Source: Alcanivorax jadensis T9 (GTDB taxonomy: Bacteria > Pseudomonadota > Gammaproteobacteria > Pseudomonadales > Alcanivoracaceae). Taken from it: a DNA stretch of 64,000 nt. How positions within the stretch are numbered: the stretch's first letter is position 1; each line of letters begins with the position of its first letter. The position numbers and the translations under genes are program-made. Where the stretch lies: the NCBI RefSeq assembly GCF_000756655.1, contig NZ_ARXU01000006.1, positions 1 through 64,000 on the forward strand. The letters are read 5' to 3'. Shown here in pieces: positions 55,583 to 64,000 of the stretch. The notes beneath the pieces were generated by a model. That model was not told where the DNA came from. It was given only the letters and a program-made list of their open reading frames with translations, and did not search any database.

Positions 55583-57820
55583 CTAACGATATACTTTCAT
55601 TAATGCAGAAAGCGGATGAATCAGTTCAGGAATAAGTTCCTCGTAAGGAGCCCACTTCGCGACCGAGGTTTTGTAAATCGGCTGCCGTACCTGGGTAATA
55701 CTCGCTGTTCTCACTAACCGATCTGATTCATAAAACTTGAGACAGGCGTCATCCCAAGGCAAACCAATGTGCTCCAGCAACTTCCGCGAACCACTTTCCT
55801 GATCATCAATCAGGACTTCATAATCCGCATTCATGAACCCGTCCGGGCAAACGTTTTGCCAATGGGCCATCATTTCTAGGTAACCCTCAAACCTGGCGAC
55901 AAGATGCTTAATATGACATGCCCACCGGATCATGCCGAACTGTGTCTGCCAGCAAGATATTGCCACGTCACGCATATCCCTGCGTGCATGAATAATACTG
56001 GCATTGGGAAAGAGTAACTTGATCCACCCCACATTCATGTAGTTGTCCGGCATTTTGTCCACGACATAGCGAACGCCTGGTTTGTTCGCTTTTTCAATCT
56101 GCTCCCGGAGAGAGGTCAGATACTCCTCTGCAACCCGGTGCAGCAAATCACTGTCCGGTTCAGTAAGGGAGCGCTTTTTGGCTTCAGCATGACCAAGAGA
56201 GAATTTTTCGGCGTAGAGGTGCTGATATGCCTGAAGCGCAATCACTGCATAATTACGCTCGCCAACACCCAGTACACTCGGGTGTCGAGCCATGATCTGC
56301 TCAGTCAGGGTTGTTCCTGAACGCGGCATGCCGACAATGAATACAGGCATGTCAGAAGAGTGACCAATCTGCTGACCTGTCTCGATTAACTGCCGGGTAA
56401 AGAGTTGCTTGTTGGTAGCAACAACCTGCTGATGTGAGTCCTGTTGATACTCCCAACCCTGCCGGACCCTGGATGCCCATTGGAAGCGATTCGCTTCCGC
56501 CATATGGGCCACCGCACTGGAGAAATCCTTGTTGCCCGAGTAATAGTAAGATAACGCACTGTGCAGCGACCCTTTGGCGCCATCGGGTAGTGCATCCTTT
56601 TCCAGAAGCTCATGGGCTTTTTGCACATGAGAGGCCTCCAGGGAGGATTTCTTCAACGTAGCCAGCCCGCTGATCGCACCAATGCAATCCTCCTGCTCAG
56701 CAAGCGCCTGCCGGAAGCAAGCATCGGCCCCCTCCATATTCCCTGAAGAAGAAAGAATACCGCCCATTTTGCAGTAGAGGCTGGCTTGCTGGGGAGCAAG
56801 TGCACTGGCTTTCTCAAGACATCGTAAGGCCTCATCCGCCTCCCCTTCATTCCAGTAAAGATCCGATAAGGTCACCCAGTACTGGGGAAGAGAGGAAAGC
56901 GACTCAGCGTTCTCATTCAGTAACGCGATACCCTGGCCATGCAAATCATGTTTATCCAGACATTGAGCCATGCCCAGGATGGCCACAGGCAACGACGAAT
57001 CCAGGGATAGCGCCTTGTTGAACCAGCTGGACGCCTCTGAATGATCACCAATATTGAGGTAGTTGTTACCAATAGCCGTGAGCAATTCCGGGTGTTCCGG
57101 TTTTTTTTCAAAGGCGGATGCGAATGTATCCATCCCCTCTTCATAACCCTCTTCCGCAATATGGGCTCTGCCTAACGCAATATAGGCATCGATATTGTCT
57201 GGATTTTTTTCTATTGCCTTGCGCGCTGCCTCTTTAACCTGGCCGTGATGCTGCAGATTCAAATGCATCAGTGTCAGATTATTGTTGGCTCTTTCATCAT
57301 CCGGGTTGATGGTAATGGCACGCTTATAAAGCTGTATCGCCTTGCGCCAGTTTCCCAATGAGCGCTCGGCGTCAGCCAAACCGGAAATAACCGTTGAATT
57401 ATCCGGAGCCAGAGAAGCTGCTTTTGAAAAGGCTTCCTTGCACTCTAAAAATGATTTTTTCTGATAGTGGCAACTACCAAGATTGATTAACGCCTGGATA
57501 TTAACCGGCACAATGGCAAGCACCGCAAGATAGGCCTGAGTGGCGGCATCCATTTTTCCCAAACGTTGATATGCAACACCTAAATTCAGCAGGACATTAA
57601 GGTTTTTATCATCGAACCCAAGCGCAACTTCCAGCTGTTGAACTGCTTTTCCATTTTCCTGGGCTAGCAATGAATGCAAACCGGAAAAGTAGTGGGCCTC
57701 TGGTTTGTCAGGAAAGCGAAGCATGAACTGTTCAGCCAGTTCACCCGCCTGCAGCAGATCGCCCGCTGACAACGCGTTGATGAGTTTCGATTTAGACTGA
57801 GAAAAAGAAGGGTTAGACAA
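55583..57820 (-). CDS. TPR-repeat sulfotransferase
   Basis: A protein of about 745 residues. The N-terminal two-thirds is a run of tetratricopeptide repeats (for example NLGVAYQRLGKMDAATQAYL). From about residue 490 there is a sulfotransferase domain: the PAPS 5'-phosphosulfate loop FIVGMPRSGTTLTEQI and the 3'-phosphate-type region IHARRDMRDVAISCW. It would transfer sulfate from PAPS to an unknown acceptor. No ATG is nearby; TTG 57820 has AGGA six bases upstream (TTG 57826 is the alternative). Last gene of a three-gene set with a secreted protein and an STN protein. Confidence 0.85.
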   Translation of the reverse strand: MSNPSFSQSKSKLINALSAGDLLQAGELAEQFMLRFPDKPEAHYFSGLHSLLAQENGKAVQQLEVALGFDDKNLNVLLNLGVAYQRLGKMDAATQAYLAVLAIVPVNIQALINLGSCHYQKKSFLECKEAFSKAASLAPDNSTVISGLADAERSLGNWRKAIQLYKRAITINPDDERANNNLTLMHLNLQHHGQVKEAARKAIEKNPDNIDAYIALGRAHIAEEGYEEGMDTFASAFEKKPEHPELLTAIGNNYLNIGDHSEASSWFNKALSLDSSLPVAILGMAQCLDKHDLHGQGIALLNENAESLSSLPQYWVTLSDLYWNEGEADEALRCLEKASALAPQQASLYCKMGGILSSSGNMEGADACFRQALAEQEDCIGAISGLATLKKSSLEASHVQKAHELLEKDALPDGAKGSLHSALSYYYSGNKDFSSAVAHMAEANRFQWASRVRQGWEYQQDSHQQVVATNKQLFTRQLIETGQQIGHSSDMPVFIVGMPRSGTTLTEQIMARHPSVLGVGERNYAVIALQAYQHLYAEKFSLGHAEAKKRSLTEPDSDLLHRVAEEYLTSLREQIEKANKPGVRYVVDKMPDNYMNVGWIKLLFPNASIIHARRDMRDVAISCWQTQFGMIRWACHIKHLVARFEGYLEMMAHWQNVCPDGFMNADYEVLIDDQESGSRKLLEHIGLPWDDACLKFYESDRLVRTASITQVRQPIYKTSVAKWAPYEELIPELIHPLSALMKVYR

Positions 57821-57879
57821 GTGCAATCCTGAAAAAGGAAGCCACCCGAGAGTGGCCTCCTGGTCATGATGGAACGGGA

Positions 57880-58926
57880 TCAGACACGACGTCTGCGAGA
57901 TACACCCAGGGCCGCGATCAATGCCATAAGAGCGGCGCCAGCACTGCCACCGCTACTGCTACTGCTGCCTGTGCGGGCAGCTACTTCTGCTGCTTTGGGC
58001 AACGCATAGTTGACAACACGGCTACGCTCAGTATTGCTCAAACCTACTAGCAGACCGGCGGAGCTCAATGCGCTACCAGATTCATAATTTGACTCAATGG
58101 CGCTGGCGTCAGTAATACTCTTCGACATTTGATGAAAAACAACAACACTACGGCTCTCACCGGCAGGGATCGTAACGGTGTAATCAATATCGTAGTCGGA
58201 GGTATCAAGATCCACCACTGTCGTATCTACCGTTGATCCTTCCCCAGAGATACCCGTTGTAATAACTGGATCACCGTTAGCGCCATCCACAAGGTCATCG
58301 GAAATGGTAACCCAGGTGTCTGTGCTATCAACGGTCTGGTCATCATTACTGGTATTAATAATACCGCCCTGACCATCGGAGCCCCAGTTTCCATAAATCT
58401 GGAAAGTCACCGACTGCTCAATAGCCCCTTTATTCGTTACGGTAAAGAGGCCCCGTGTAACGGGATCATCTTTCAGGAAGGCCCACTTGATGCTCGCATC
58501 AAGATCTGTATCAATATCCACATTGGTACCAGCATCGATCTGGTAATCGGTAATAACTGCATCAGCACCTACCGGATCAAACCAATTACCATTAACCCCA
58601 AGCCCCAGCACACCGTCATAGGCATCACTGTAGGAGTAGCAGTTCCAGAACGTAGTTACCGAAGTGGTACATGAAGCCGTCTTGCCGATAGCCCCTTCCG
58701 AAATACTGGAGTAAATATCGGTAATAACTGAAGAATTACTGCCAGAAAAATAGAAACCATGCGCCCAATCCTTGTTTGCGTCATGGAAAGTCAGATACCC
58801 CTCATCGGTGCCGGTCCAGGATGTCTTCACCCCGGCACGGGCAGATGATGCCATCATCCCCACAAGCCCTGCACCTGCCACCATGGAGGCACCAGCCATC
58901 CCTTTTAGTCTTTTGAAACTACTCAT
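57880..58926 (-). CDS. Secreted protein with GlyGly-CTERM-like sorting signal
   Basis: A 348-residue exported protein. Signal peptide (cut after ...SSARA, about residue 32) and a beta-rich Asp/Thr/Ser/Tyr-rich body. The C-terminus is a Ser/Gly linker (GSSSSSGGSAG), a short hydrophobic helix and SRRRRV. That tripartite tail is the GlyGly-CTERM pattern processed by rhombosortase. Acidic Tyr-containing stretches such as DTSDYDIDYTVT are present. Strong ribosome site GAGGGGAT. No catalytic motif seen; perhaps a surface or biofilm-associated protein. Confidence 0.7.
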   Translation of the reverse strand: MSSFKRLKGMAGASMVAGAGLVGMMASSARAGVKTSWTGTDEGYLTFHDANKDWAHGFYFSGSNSSVITDIYSSISEGAIGKTASCTTSVTTFWNCYSYSDAYDGVLGLGVNGNWFDPVGADAVITDYQIDAGTNVDIDTDLDASIKWAFLKDDPVTRGLFTVTNKGAIEQSVTFQIYGNWGSDGQGGIINTSNDDQTVDSTDTWVTISDDLVDGANGDPVITTGISGEGSTVDTTVVDLDTSDYDIDYTVTIPAGESRSVVVFHQMSKSITDASAIESNYESGSALSSAGLLVGLSNTERSRVVNYALPKAAEVAARTGSSSSSGGSAGAALMALIAALGVSRRRRV

Positions 58927-58984
58927 TTTATCCCCTCACAATGTTTGTAGTTGGTTCCATTCACTTGCTGATACCCCGAAGGGG

Positions 58985-59503
58985 CTATATACGACCAGAA
59001 CGTTTCGCTGCTCGCTCAAGCCGTTTTTTCTCGCGCTTTGACTGCGCTTTATCTTTGTTGAATTGCCGCCTGGCCTTGCGCTCCCAATGCACGCCCGCCT
59101 CTTGAATTGAAGCCTCATCTCGCTCAGTCCCGCTGGATGGAAAAAAAATCACCGTCGCTATTGCGTTAGACCCCAAAGCTGACTTCTTCCAGCCTGTTAT
59201 CATGCTCAACGATTGCTCCCGGGCAATTTTTTCCAGGGCGGATTCAAGAGTGCGATTTGAAATAGAAAAGGAGACGGGCTTGTCTACTGCGGGGGAAACA
59301 TCGACAGCAATACCCGAAGCCGCAGCGACCTGTGCCATAACCTGGGAGAGGGGCTGATCAATGGCTGTAACGTAAATGCTGCCTTCATGCATATAGACAT
59401 CGCTGTCTCCAGCCCTAGATAACTCAGAACAAAGCAAAACAGCGAAAATTGACAAGAGAGGCACCCCTGACCTCAATGTTGCCTTTACCCCAACCCCCTT
59501 CAC
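58985..59503 (-). CDS. STN-domain exported protein
   Basis: A 172-residue protein with GTG start and AGGAGG seven bases upstream. Signal peptide (cut near LSRA|GDS), then an STN (secretin and TonB N-terminus) domain with ITVTAIDQPLSQVMAQVAAA-like YVTAIDQPLSQVMAQVAAASG and PVSFSISNRTLESALEKIAR. A basic C-terminal tail follows (ARRQFNKDKAQSKREKKRLE). STN domains act as docking parts of secretins or receptors; here it stands alone, without a barrel. Heads the cluster with the secreted protein and sulfotransferase. Confidence 0.75.
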   Translation of the reverse strand: MKGVGVKATLRSGVPLLSIFAVLLCSELSRAGDSDVYMHEGSIYVTAIDQPLSQVMAQVAAASGIAVDVSPAVDKPVSFSISNRTLESALEKIAREQSLSMITGWKKSALGSNAIATVIFFPSSGTERDEASIQEAGVHWERKARRQFNKDKAQSKREKKRLERAAKRSGRI

Positions 59504-59744
59504 ACTGCGTCCTCCTGACACAGGGCGACCTTCCAATCCAGCATTCCCCAATGAATGCCGGTCAAGTCACCAGCCTACCCGCCCATATTTTACATTCTTT
59601 TACCATAATCTATCATTTTTGCAACATATGTCACAAAAATAGCTTTTCCCTCCATCTAAATAGCAGAAGCTTCTCACTAAAGCAGCGCACCCAATCAGCT
59701 CAAGCTAGCAAGCTAGGACACCCATTGATAACCACACCAACACC

Positions 59745-60731
59745 TCACCCCAGTGCACAGGCAGCGTTTTGCCCAGCAATCCAGCGCCGGCCTGTGGCTT
59801 CAGCAAAGGCTCTGACCCTCGCCAGTGGGCCAATCGCCAAGGGAGTGCGTTGTTTTCGGGGCGTCATGTGTTTCAGCCATGCCCGCTCATCGATCCCAAG
59901 TCGATCAAGGATGCCGGCGGCAGCACCATTAATAGCCCCACGCTTGTCCGCACGCAGGGCTCTGCCAGTGGCATCCACCAGCTCCAGATAATCCATCAAC
60001 CGGATGCGGGAGACCGTGGTGTCGTCGTCACTTTCTATGTGCTCGGCGTCCACCAGAGGGAGAAGTATCGGAGCTGTCTCAGCTGATGGCTGATTCAGTA
60101 CGGCACCGCTGCGTTGTTGGAAGGAGGTGTAATCTGACGTTTCCGGGGTGGCTGCCATACCTGTCCGCACCGGATTAAGATCCACGTAGGCCATACAGCT
60201 GAGTAGGGCTTTCTCATCCAGTAGGGCCTGGCTCTTGTAACGCCCTTCCCAGAAGCGGCCCTTGCAGCCGTCTTCCTCGTTGGCCCGGCGGGCCAGATGC
60301 TCATTCAGGCAACGCATAAACCAACCCAGGTCATACAGCCGGGAGCGCCATTCCTCGACAATCTCCAGCGCCTTCAGGGTTTCTGCCTCGCCGGTCTCGT
60401 CACGCAACCAGCGCTGCACCTGTGGCGGCCCGGAAAACAGCTGCATCCACTGCGCCGCCACTTCCCGTTCCGACCAGCTTTCTGCCTGGCCCCGATCCAC
60501 CCTCAGCACCACATGGGAGTGATTGGACATCACCGCATAGGCACACAGATCAATCGCAAACACCTCAACCAGCGTCGCAAGACGCTCCACCACCCACTGC
60601 CTGCGGTGCTCATAATCCTGGCCAGAATAATGATCACGCCCACACAGGAAAGCCCTGCGTACACAACGGCAAATACAGTGGTAGTACGGGGTTTCATCAA
60701 GAGAAACCTGCTGATAACGCGCTCGGGTCAT
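59745..60731 (-). mobile_element. REP-associated tyrosine (Y1, IS200-like) transposase
   Basis: A 328-residue Y1_Tnp protein. The HUH motif is seen as SNHSHVVLRV (His-x-His) after CAYAVM, with Tyr in the following helix region; FWEGRYKSQALLDEKALLSCMAYVDLNPVRTG is the family hallmark. Single-copy TnpA_REP (RAYT) enzymes of this kind mobilise or process REP palindromes. Ribosome site AAGGAGG. GGACACCCATTGAT (59717-59730) and ATTGATGGGTGTCC (60827 and again 60855) form inverted ends. A relic of the same element lies at 49.3-49.8 kb. Confidence 0.88.
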
Positions 60732-60826
60732 GGTCGCCTCCTTGCTGATCCATGACTCAAACCATACTGACCTTACGGACAGCTCACTATCAGACAGCAA
60801 CCATCAGATGCGTAGGAGATCTGCCA

Positions 60827-60916
60827 ATTGATGGGTGTCCTGTTGTTGTCTTGATTGATGGGTGTCCTGTTGTTGTCCTTGTTGTTGTCCTGCCTGTTGT
60901 TGTCCTGCTGTTGCCG
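60827..60916. repeat. Tandem repeats upstream of the REP-associated transposase
   Basis: ATTGATGGGTGTCC followed by TGTTGTTGTC occurs twice, then shorter TGTTGTTGTCC units decay to TGCTGTTGCCG. ATTGATGGGTGTCC is the inverse of the element's other end. Confidence 0.85.
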
Positions 60917-61165
60917 AATAACGAGGAGTTGAGCCAAACGGTCAGACGCTGGCGCCAACCATTAGCGGGGACGGAAGAAGACGAGGCCTGCATGAAACAT
61001 CACCCAACGAGATAAAAGCCGCGAGTATACCTGATCTGTTTGTGGGGGGTTGATAGCATACGGTGGCGAAGGCAGGTAGTTGGCGGGGGCCCCAGCGTTT
61101 CAGGCATTGGAGTGGCGCACGGGACAAGACCTGATCCAGAGTCCCGTGAGCCCGGATTCACGCGT

Positions 61166-61207
61166 CAAATCTTGAATCAAGATTTGGGAAATGGGAGACC
61201 TGACCCT
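61166..61207. repeat. Hairpin plus inverted-repeat end flanking the hydrolase/AraC pair
   Basis: CAAATCTTG-AAT-CAAGATTTG is a perfect 9-base hairpin (61166-61186). It runs into GGGAAATGGGAGACCTGACC (61186-61205), which is found inverted at 63129-63150. The gap 60917-61338 has no gene. Confidence 0.75.
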
Positions 61208-61338
61208 CGTGTTCCCTCTGCACAAGCACTAATTCAAACAGCAAAAAGCTCGTTGTAACAGCACCCACTTGATCTCTCTGCGCAGGCGCTGCCACCGTTC
61301 CAGCTTGTTTGAAAGCCTTTTAAGCCTGAGCTGACGTT

Positions 61339-62190
61339 TTATTCGCTGACGAAATTGGTCATTAGCTCAGCGCAACGCTGCGGTGCTTCCATCATCAACA
61401 AATGGCCTCCGTGCTCAATATGGTGTTGCGCGGGCTGATAACGCTGAATGAACTTGCGGCCCTTTGCCACAGAAAGCACCTGATTATGCTTACCCCAAAT
61501 CACCATAGCCGGGGGCATACCGTTACTGGTTTTATCTAATTTCTCAAAACCAAAACCAAGAAACACCTGCTCCCCTAATGCCATAAGCGTGTCAGCATTG
61601 CTGGGCTGACGGAATCTGTCGGCTAGCTGAGTACGCAAACGCTCAGACACCATGCCTGCCGCTTTTATCTGAAATCCCACAACAACGCTTCTGCCCCATT
61701 CACGCTGCGTAACCAGCCGAGAAAACCCTTGCATAACACGTCGCCCAAACGCCGTTGTTAGCACCCGCGCTGCCGTGCGGCTACCCAGTGCCAGCGTGCT
61801 GCTGGTGAGCACATTAAACAGCACCAGTTTCTCTACGCTCCGCGCACCAGGCTTTCTTTCTGCATCCTTACGCGCAAAGTGAATGGCCGCCGCAGCGCCA
61901 ACACAATTGCCCACAAGGACCACCTTGTCCAGGGTTAGCTGATCAATAACGTCAGCAATCACATCGGCGTAAATATCGAGTGCTCGACCTTCTTGCATCG
62001 CCGCCGATTCGCCATACCCCAGCCAATCAATAGCGGTAATCCGGTAACGGCTTTCCAGCTCCTTGGTCACAGGCTCCCAAATACTATGGTCTGTGCCGCC
62101 ATTGTGCAGCATGAGCAAATGCGGCCCATTGGGATTTCCCAATTGGGTGTAAGCAACGCGGCCATGTCGTGTTGTAAGACGATGCATCAC
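61339..62190 (-). CDS. Alpha/beta hydrolase with a Cys nucleophile elbow
   Basis: A 283-residue hydrolase. LLMLHNGGTDHSIWEPV is the oxyanion-type HNGG region and AIDWLGYGES the usual second motif. The elbow reads VGNCVGAAAAIHFARK: Cys where Ser or Asp is normal (about residue 95). MVIWGKHNQVLSVAKG and the HGGHLLMMEAP His complete the fold. Cys nucleophiles are known in dienelactone hydrolases, so activity on an unusual ester or lactone is possible. Transcribed after the AraC gene. Confidence 0.85.
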   Translation of the reverse strand: MMHRLTTRHGRVAYTQLGNPNGPHLLMLHNGGTDHSIWEPVTKELESRYRITAIDWLGYGESAAMQEGRALDIYADVIADVIDQLTLDKVVLVGNCVGAAAAIHFARKDAERKPGARSVEKLVLFNVLTSSTLALGSRTAARVLTTAFGRRVMQGFSRLVTQREWGRSVVVGFQIKAAGMVSERLRTQLADRFRQPSNADTLMALGEQVFLGFGFEKLDKTSNGMPPAMVIWGKHNQVLSVAKGRKFIQRYQPAQHHIEHGGHLLMMEAPQRCAELMTNFVSE

Positions 62191-62301
62191 TGATCTTCCC
62201 CGTTATTTCAATCATGCAACTGTAGCGAAAGGGGGTAAAAGTAGGCTTGTATGGATTGTGTGTGTTTCTTTAATACTTGTCTGAAAGAGCGAGCCCAAAC
62301 G

Positions 62302-63093
62302 CTAGGTGAAGCTCATGGCTACCGTGCCTTCCATAAGAAGGCTCGGCGAAAAGCCTGTGATGGCCGTTACCGCTTTACTAAAGTGCGCTAAATCGTAAAA
62401 GCCTGCAGCATGTGCCGCATCTGTGAGGGTAGCTCCGAGGGCGAGTTCAGGAATGCTCTTCCACAAACACACGCTGCGAATATATTCCAAGGGGCTGCAA
62501 AGAAGATATTGCTTGAACAAGGCATTCAAGCGCGACACCGACACATGCACAGAATCAGCAAGGGCCGCCACCGACAATTCATCGAACCCGTGGGCCTCCA
62601 CCAGCGCCATTGCCTGCGCTACTCTCGGATCATAATTAACCGCTTCAGGCTTTGGGTTCAGCACTGTAATAATATCGTCGAACAAAACCTGCGCTTCTGC
62701 CACATCAGCCAACTGCCCAAAACGCGGCTGGCAAAGCGCCTGAATGGCAGAGAGCTCGTCAGCATTAAGCAAGCGCCCCACGGGGTTGCCTATCGCCTGT
62801 AATAAAGCAGGGTAAGCCTCGCTGGTAATGAAGGCATCAACGGTGGTTGTCGCCCCTGGCGCATGCATAAAAGAACGAGGCGCGGCAGGCCCAACAATGG
62901 CACCCATTAGCTTCACCTCGTTGTCTGCCCGACCGCGAACGCTAAATGCTTCGTCGTTAGCTACCAGCACAGTAGCAGACAAGCGACGATACGGTGACGC
63001 ACGGCGATCCAGTTCAAACGATGGCACTTGACGCAAAAAGCAGCGTGGCCAGATATACACGCCAGCACGATCCGTATCGGATTTTGCAGACAT
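62302..63093 (-). CDS. AraC-family transcriptional regulator
   Basis: A 263-residue regulator. The N-terminal ligand domain resembles a cupin-like AraC sensor. The C-terminal double HTH has LSVAALADSVHVSVSRLNALF (first HTH) and AHAAGFYDLAHFSKAVTAIT with GFSPS (second). Upstream of and co-directional with the hydrolase, so probably its activator. The pair lies between inverted repeats. Confidence 0.88.
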   Translation of the reverse strand: MSAKSDTDRAGVYIWPRCFLRQVPSFELDRRASPYRRLSATVLVANDEAFSVRGRADNEVKLMGAIVGPAAPRSFMHAPGATTTVDAFITSEAYPALLQAIGNPVGRLLNADELSAIQALCQPRFGQLADVAEAQVLFDDIITVLNPKPEAVNYDPRVAQAMALVEAHGFDELSVAALADSVHVSVSRLNALFKQYLLCSPLEYIRSVCLWKSIPELALGATLTDAAHAAGFYDLAHFSKAVTAITGFSPSLLMEGTVAMSFT

Positions 63094-63128
63094 AACGCCT
63101 CCATCAAGAAAAGCATTGGGGGTTAGGG

Positions 63129-63150
63129 ATCAGGTCTCCCATTTCCCATC
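63129..63150. repeat. Inverted copy of the 61.2-kb repeat, overlapping the helicase stop
   Basis: GGATCAGGTCTCCCATTTCC matches, inverted, the sequence at 61186-61205 with one or two mismatches. It encodes the last helicase codons and stop. Confidence 0.7.
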
Positions 63151-64000
63151 AAACCTCCCCACAAACCAATTCCCTCCGCTCCCCGTCAACAACAACTGCT
63201 CCCTCGCCCTTGTCATCCCCACATACAACAATCGCACCTCGCTCTCCAGATTCTCATCGTCATCCCTCAACCCTCCCAACCCCGCCAGTACCACGGTATC
63301 GAATTCCAGCCCCTTGCTGCTCTGCCGAGTGAGTAGCGCGATGCGCTCGGCATTGGCGTCGTAGGCTTTCTTGCTGGCGTTGTCTTTCAGCCAGGCATGG
63401 GGAATGTTTTCCCGCTTGAGAGCCCGTTGCAGGGTGTCGGCTTGCCAGGTGTAGCCGTAGATCACCGCGATGGTGTTGAGCGGCTGGCCGTTCTGGTGCC
63501 ATTTGCGAATACAGCGGGCGATGTAGTGGGCTTCGTCGTTGAAGGTGTCGAACTTGCGGAATGCCGGGGGCGGGCCGCTGGCGCCTGCCATTTCCGGGGC
63601 GATGAGGGGGATGTGGTCGTCGTCGGCGTCTTGGGCTTGCAGGAAGTCCTTGGCGAAATCGTAGGCGTAGCTGAGGATTTCGCGGGTGTTGCGGTAATTC
63701 AGTTTCAGAATGGTGGTACGGCCACGGGCCTGGATGCCCGCGCTGGACAGGGGGAACTTGAGGCTGCGTTTTTTGTAGATGGACTGGGCATCGTCGTAGA
63801 GCAGCAACAACGAGTTGGTGTCCGGGTCGATCATCTGCACGACCAGCGCCAGCCAGTCCTGCTCGAAGTCGTGGCCTTCATCGATCATGACCGCGCTGTA
63901 TTGAGCGCGGGGGATCTGGCCCTTGTCCACGGCCTGAATGACGGTCTCCACCTGCCGCTCCCAGGGTTTTAATTCGGGCGGGGCGGGGATCAGATCCACG
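63130..64000 (-). CDS. UvrD/Rep-like DNA helicase, C-terminal part (runs off the window)
   Basis: At least 289 residues of a superfamily 1 helicase, 5' end beyond position 64000. Visible: motif II variant MIDEGHDFEQDW, motif III-like LLLYDDAQSIY, motif IV LNYRNTREIL, motif V SSKGLEFDTVVLAG and motif VI LLYVGMTRAREQLLLTG. The Walker A (motif I) would lie outside. A GTG at the very edge is unlikely to be the start. ATP-dependent unwinding in DNA repair is the family role; the exact paralogue is unclear. Confidence 0.85.
   Translation of the reverse strand, partial: VDLIPAPPELKPWERQVETVIQAVDKGQIPRAQYSAVMIDEGHDFEQDWLALVVQMIDPDTNSLLLLYDDAQSIYKKRSLKFPLSSAGIQARGRTTILKLNYRNTREILSYAYDFAKDFLQAQDADDDHIPLIAPEMAGASGPPPAFRKFDTFNDEAHYIARCIRKWHQNGQPLNTIAVIYGYTWQADTLQRALKRENIPHAWLKDNASKKAYDANAERIALLTRQSSKGLEFDTVVLAGLGGLRDDDENLESEVRLLYVGMTRAREQLLLTGSGGNWFVGRFDGKWET

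Noticed and set aside
59449-59991. 180-codon plus-strand frame between the STN gene and the transposase
   Set aside because: It runs antisense through parts of two recognised genes and low-complexity sequence, with no ribosome site or known domain.

Overview
The window reads as chromosomal DNA of a gammaproteobacterium, most like a marine hydrocarbon- or lipid-degrading member of the Alcanivorax group. I base this on conserved gammaproteobacterial blocks (rpoE-mucA-mucB-rseC-mucD, lepA-lepB-DUF4845-rnc-era-recO-pdxJ, recJ-prfB-lysS, nadB/sdhE/ygfX/ygfZ, fadBA) combined with a DUF1302/SDR/thiolase lipid locus. The genus is an inference; no rRNA or tRNA gene is visible.

Layout. 0-6.8 kb: TetR regulator, MaoC hydratase, short-chain dehydrogenase, thiolase, DUF1302 envelope protein and a lipoprotein, a probable acyl-CoA/steroid-like lipid module. 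6.9-8.6 kb: DAHP synthase preceded by a leader peptide rich in Phe/Tyr/Trp codons and a terminator (candidate attenuator), plus two tiny ORFs. 8.7-13.4 kb: pbpC, cysH, an outer-membrane barrel and a DUF4168 protein. 13.4-19.7 kb: an iron locus with a PfeR/PfeS-like two-component system, TonB-dependent receptor and a PepSY/DUF2271/DUF4198 operon, with Fur-like boxes. 20-30.6 kb: pdxJ to rpoE housekeeping run on the minus strand. 30.7-44.5 kb: nadB, ygfX/sdhE, ygfZ, a di-haem peroxidase, an enoyl-CoA hydratase-family protein, ung, lysS, prfB (with programmed +1 frameshift) and recJ. 45-48.5 kb: fadBA.

From 48.5 kb the sequence becomes accessory. It holds an orphan membrane protein, a decayed REP-associated (Y1) transposase, an amidoligase/GATase pair, a GST, a TetR-controlled DUF1272/hydrolase/thioesterase cluster, and then a degenerate second copy of the fadA 3' end. 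After that come a three-gene set (STN-domain protein, GlyGly-CTERM-like secreted protein, TPR-sulfotransferase), an intact REP-associated transposase, a hydrolase/AraC pair bracketed by an inverted repeat, and the C-terminal half of a UvrD-like helicase running off the window.

The intergenic regions are unusually rich in nested palindromes. One family (four copies between 32 and 38 kb) has a conserved GC-rich hairpin core and outer arms that differ between copies. The arms are clearly self-complementary in two copies, only partly so in a third, and one arm is missing in the fourth. Several arms supply the stop codons of neighbouring genes. A second family is built from GTAGGAGCGTCGCT-type REP units. 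These elements, the aromatic leader and the sulfotransferase cluster are the least conventional features here.
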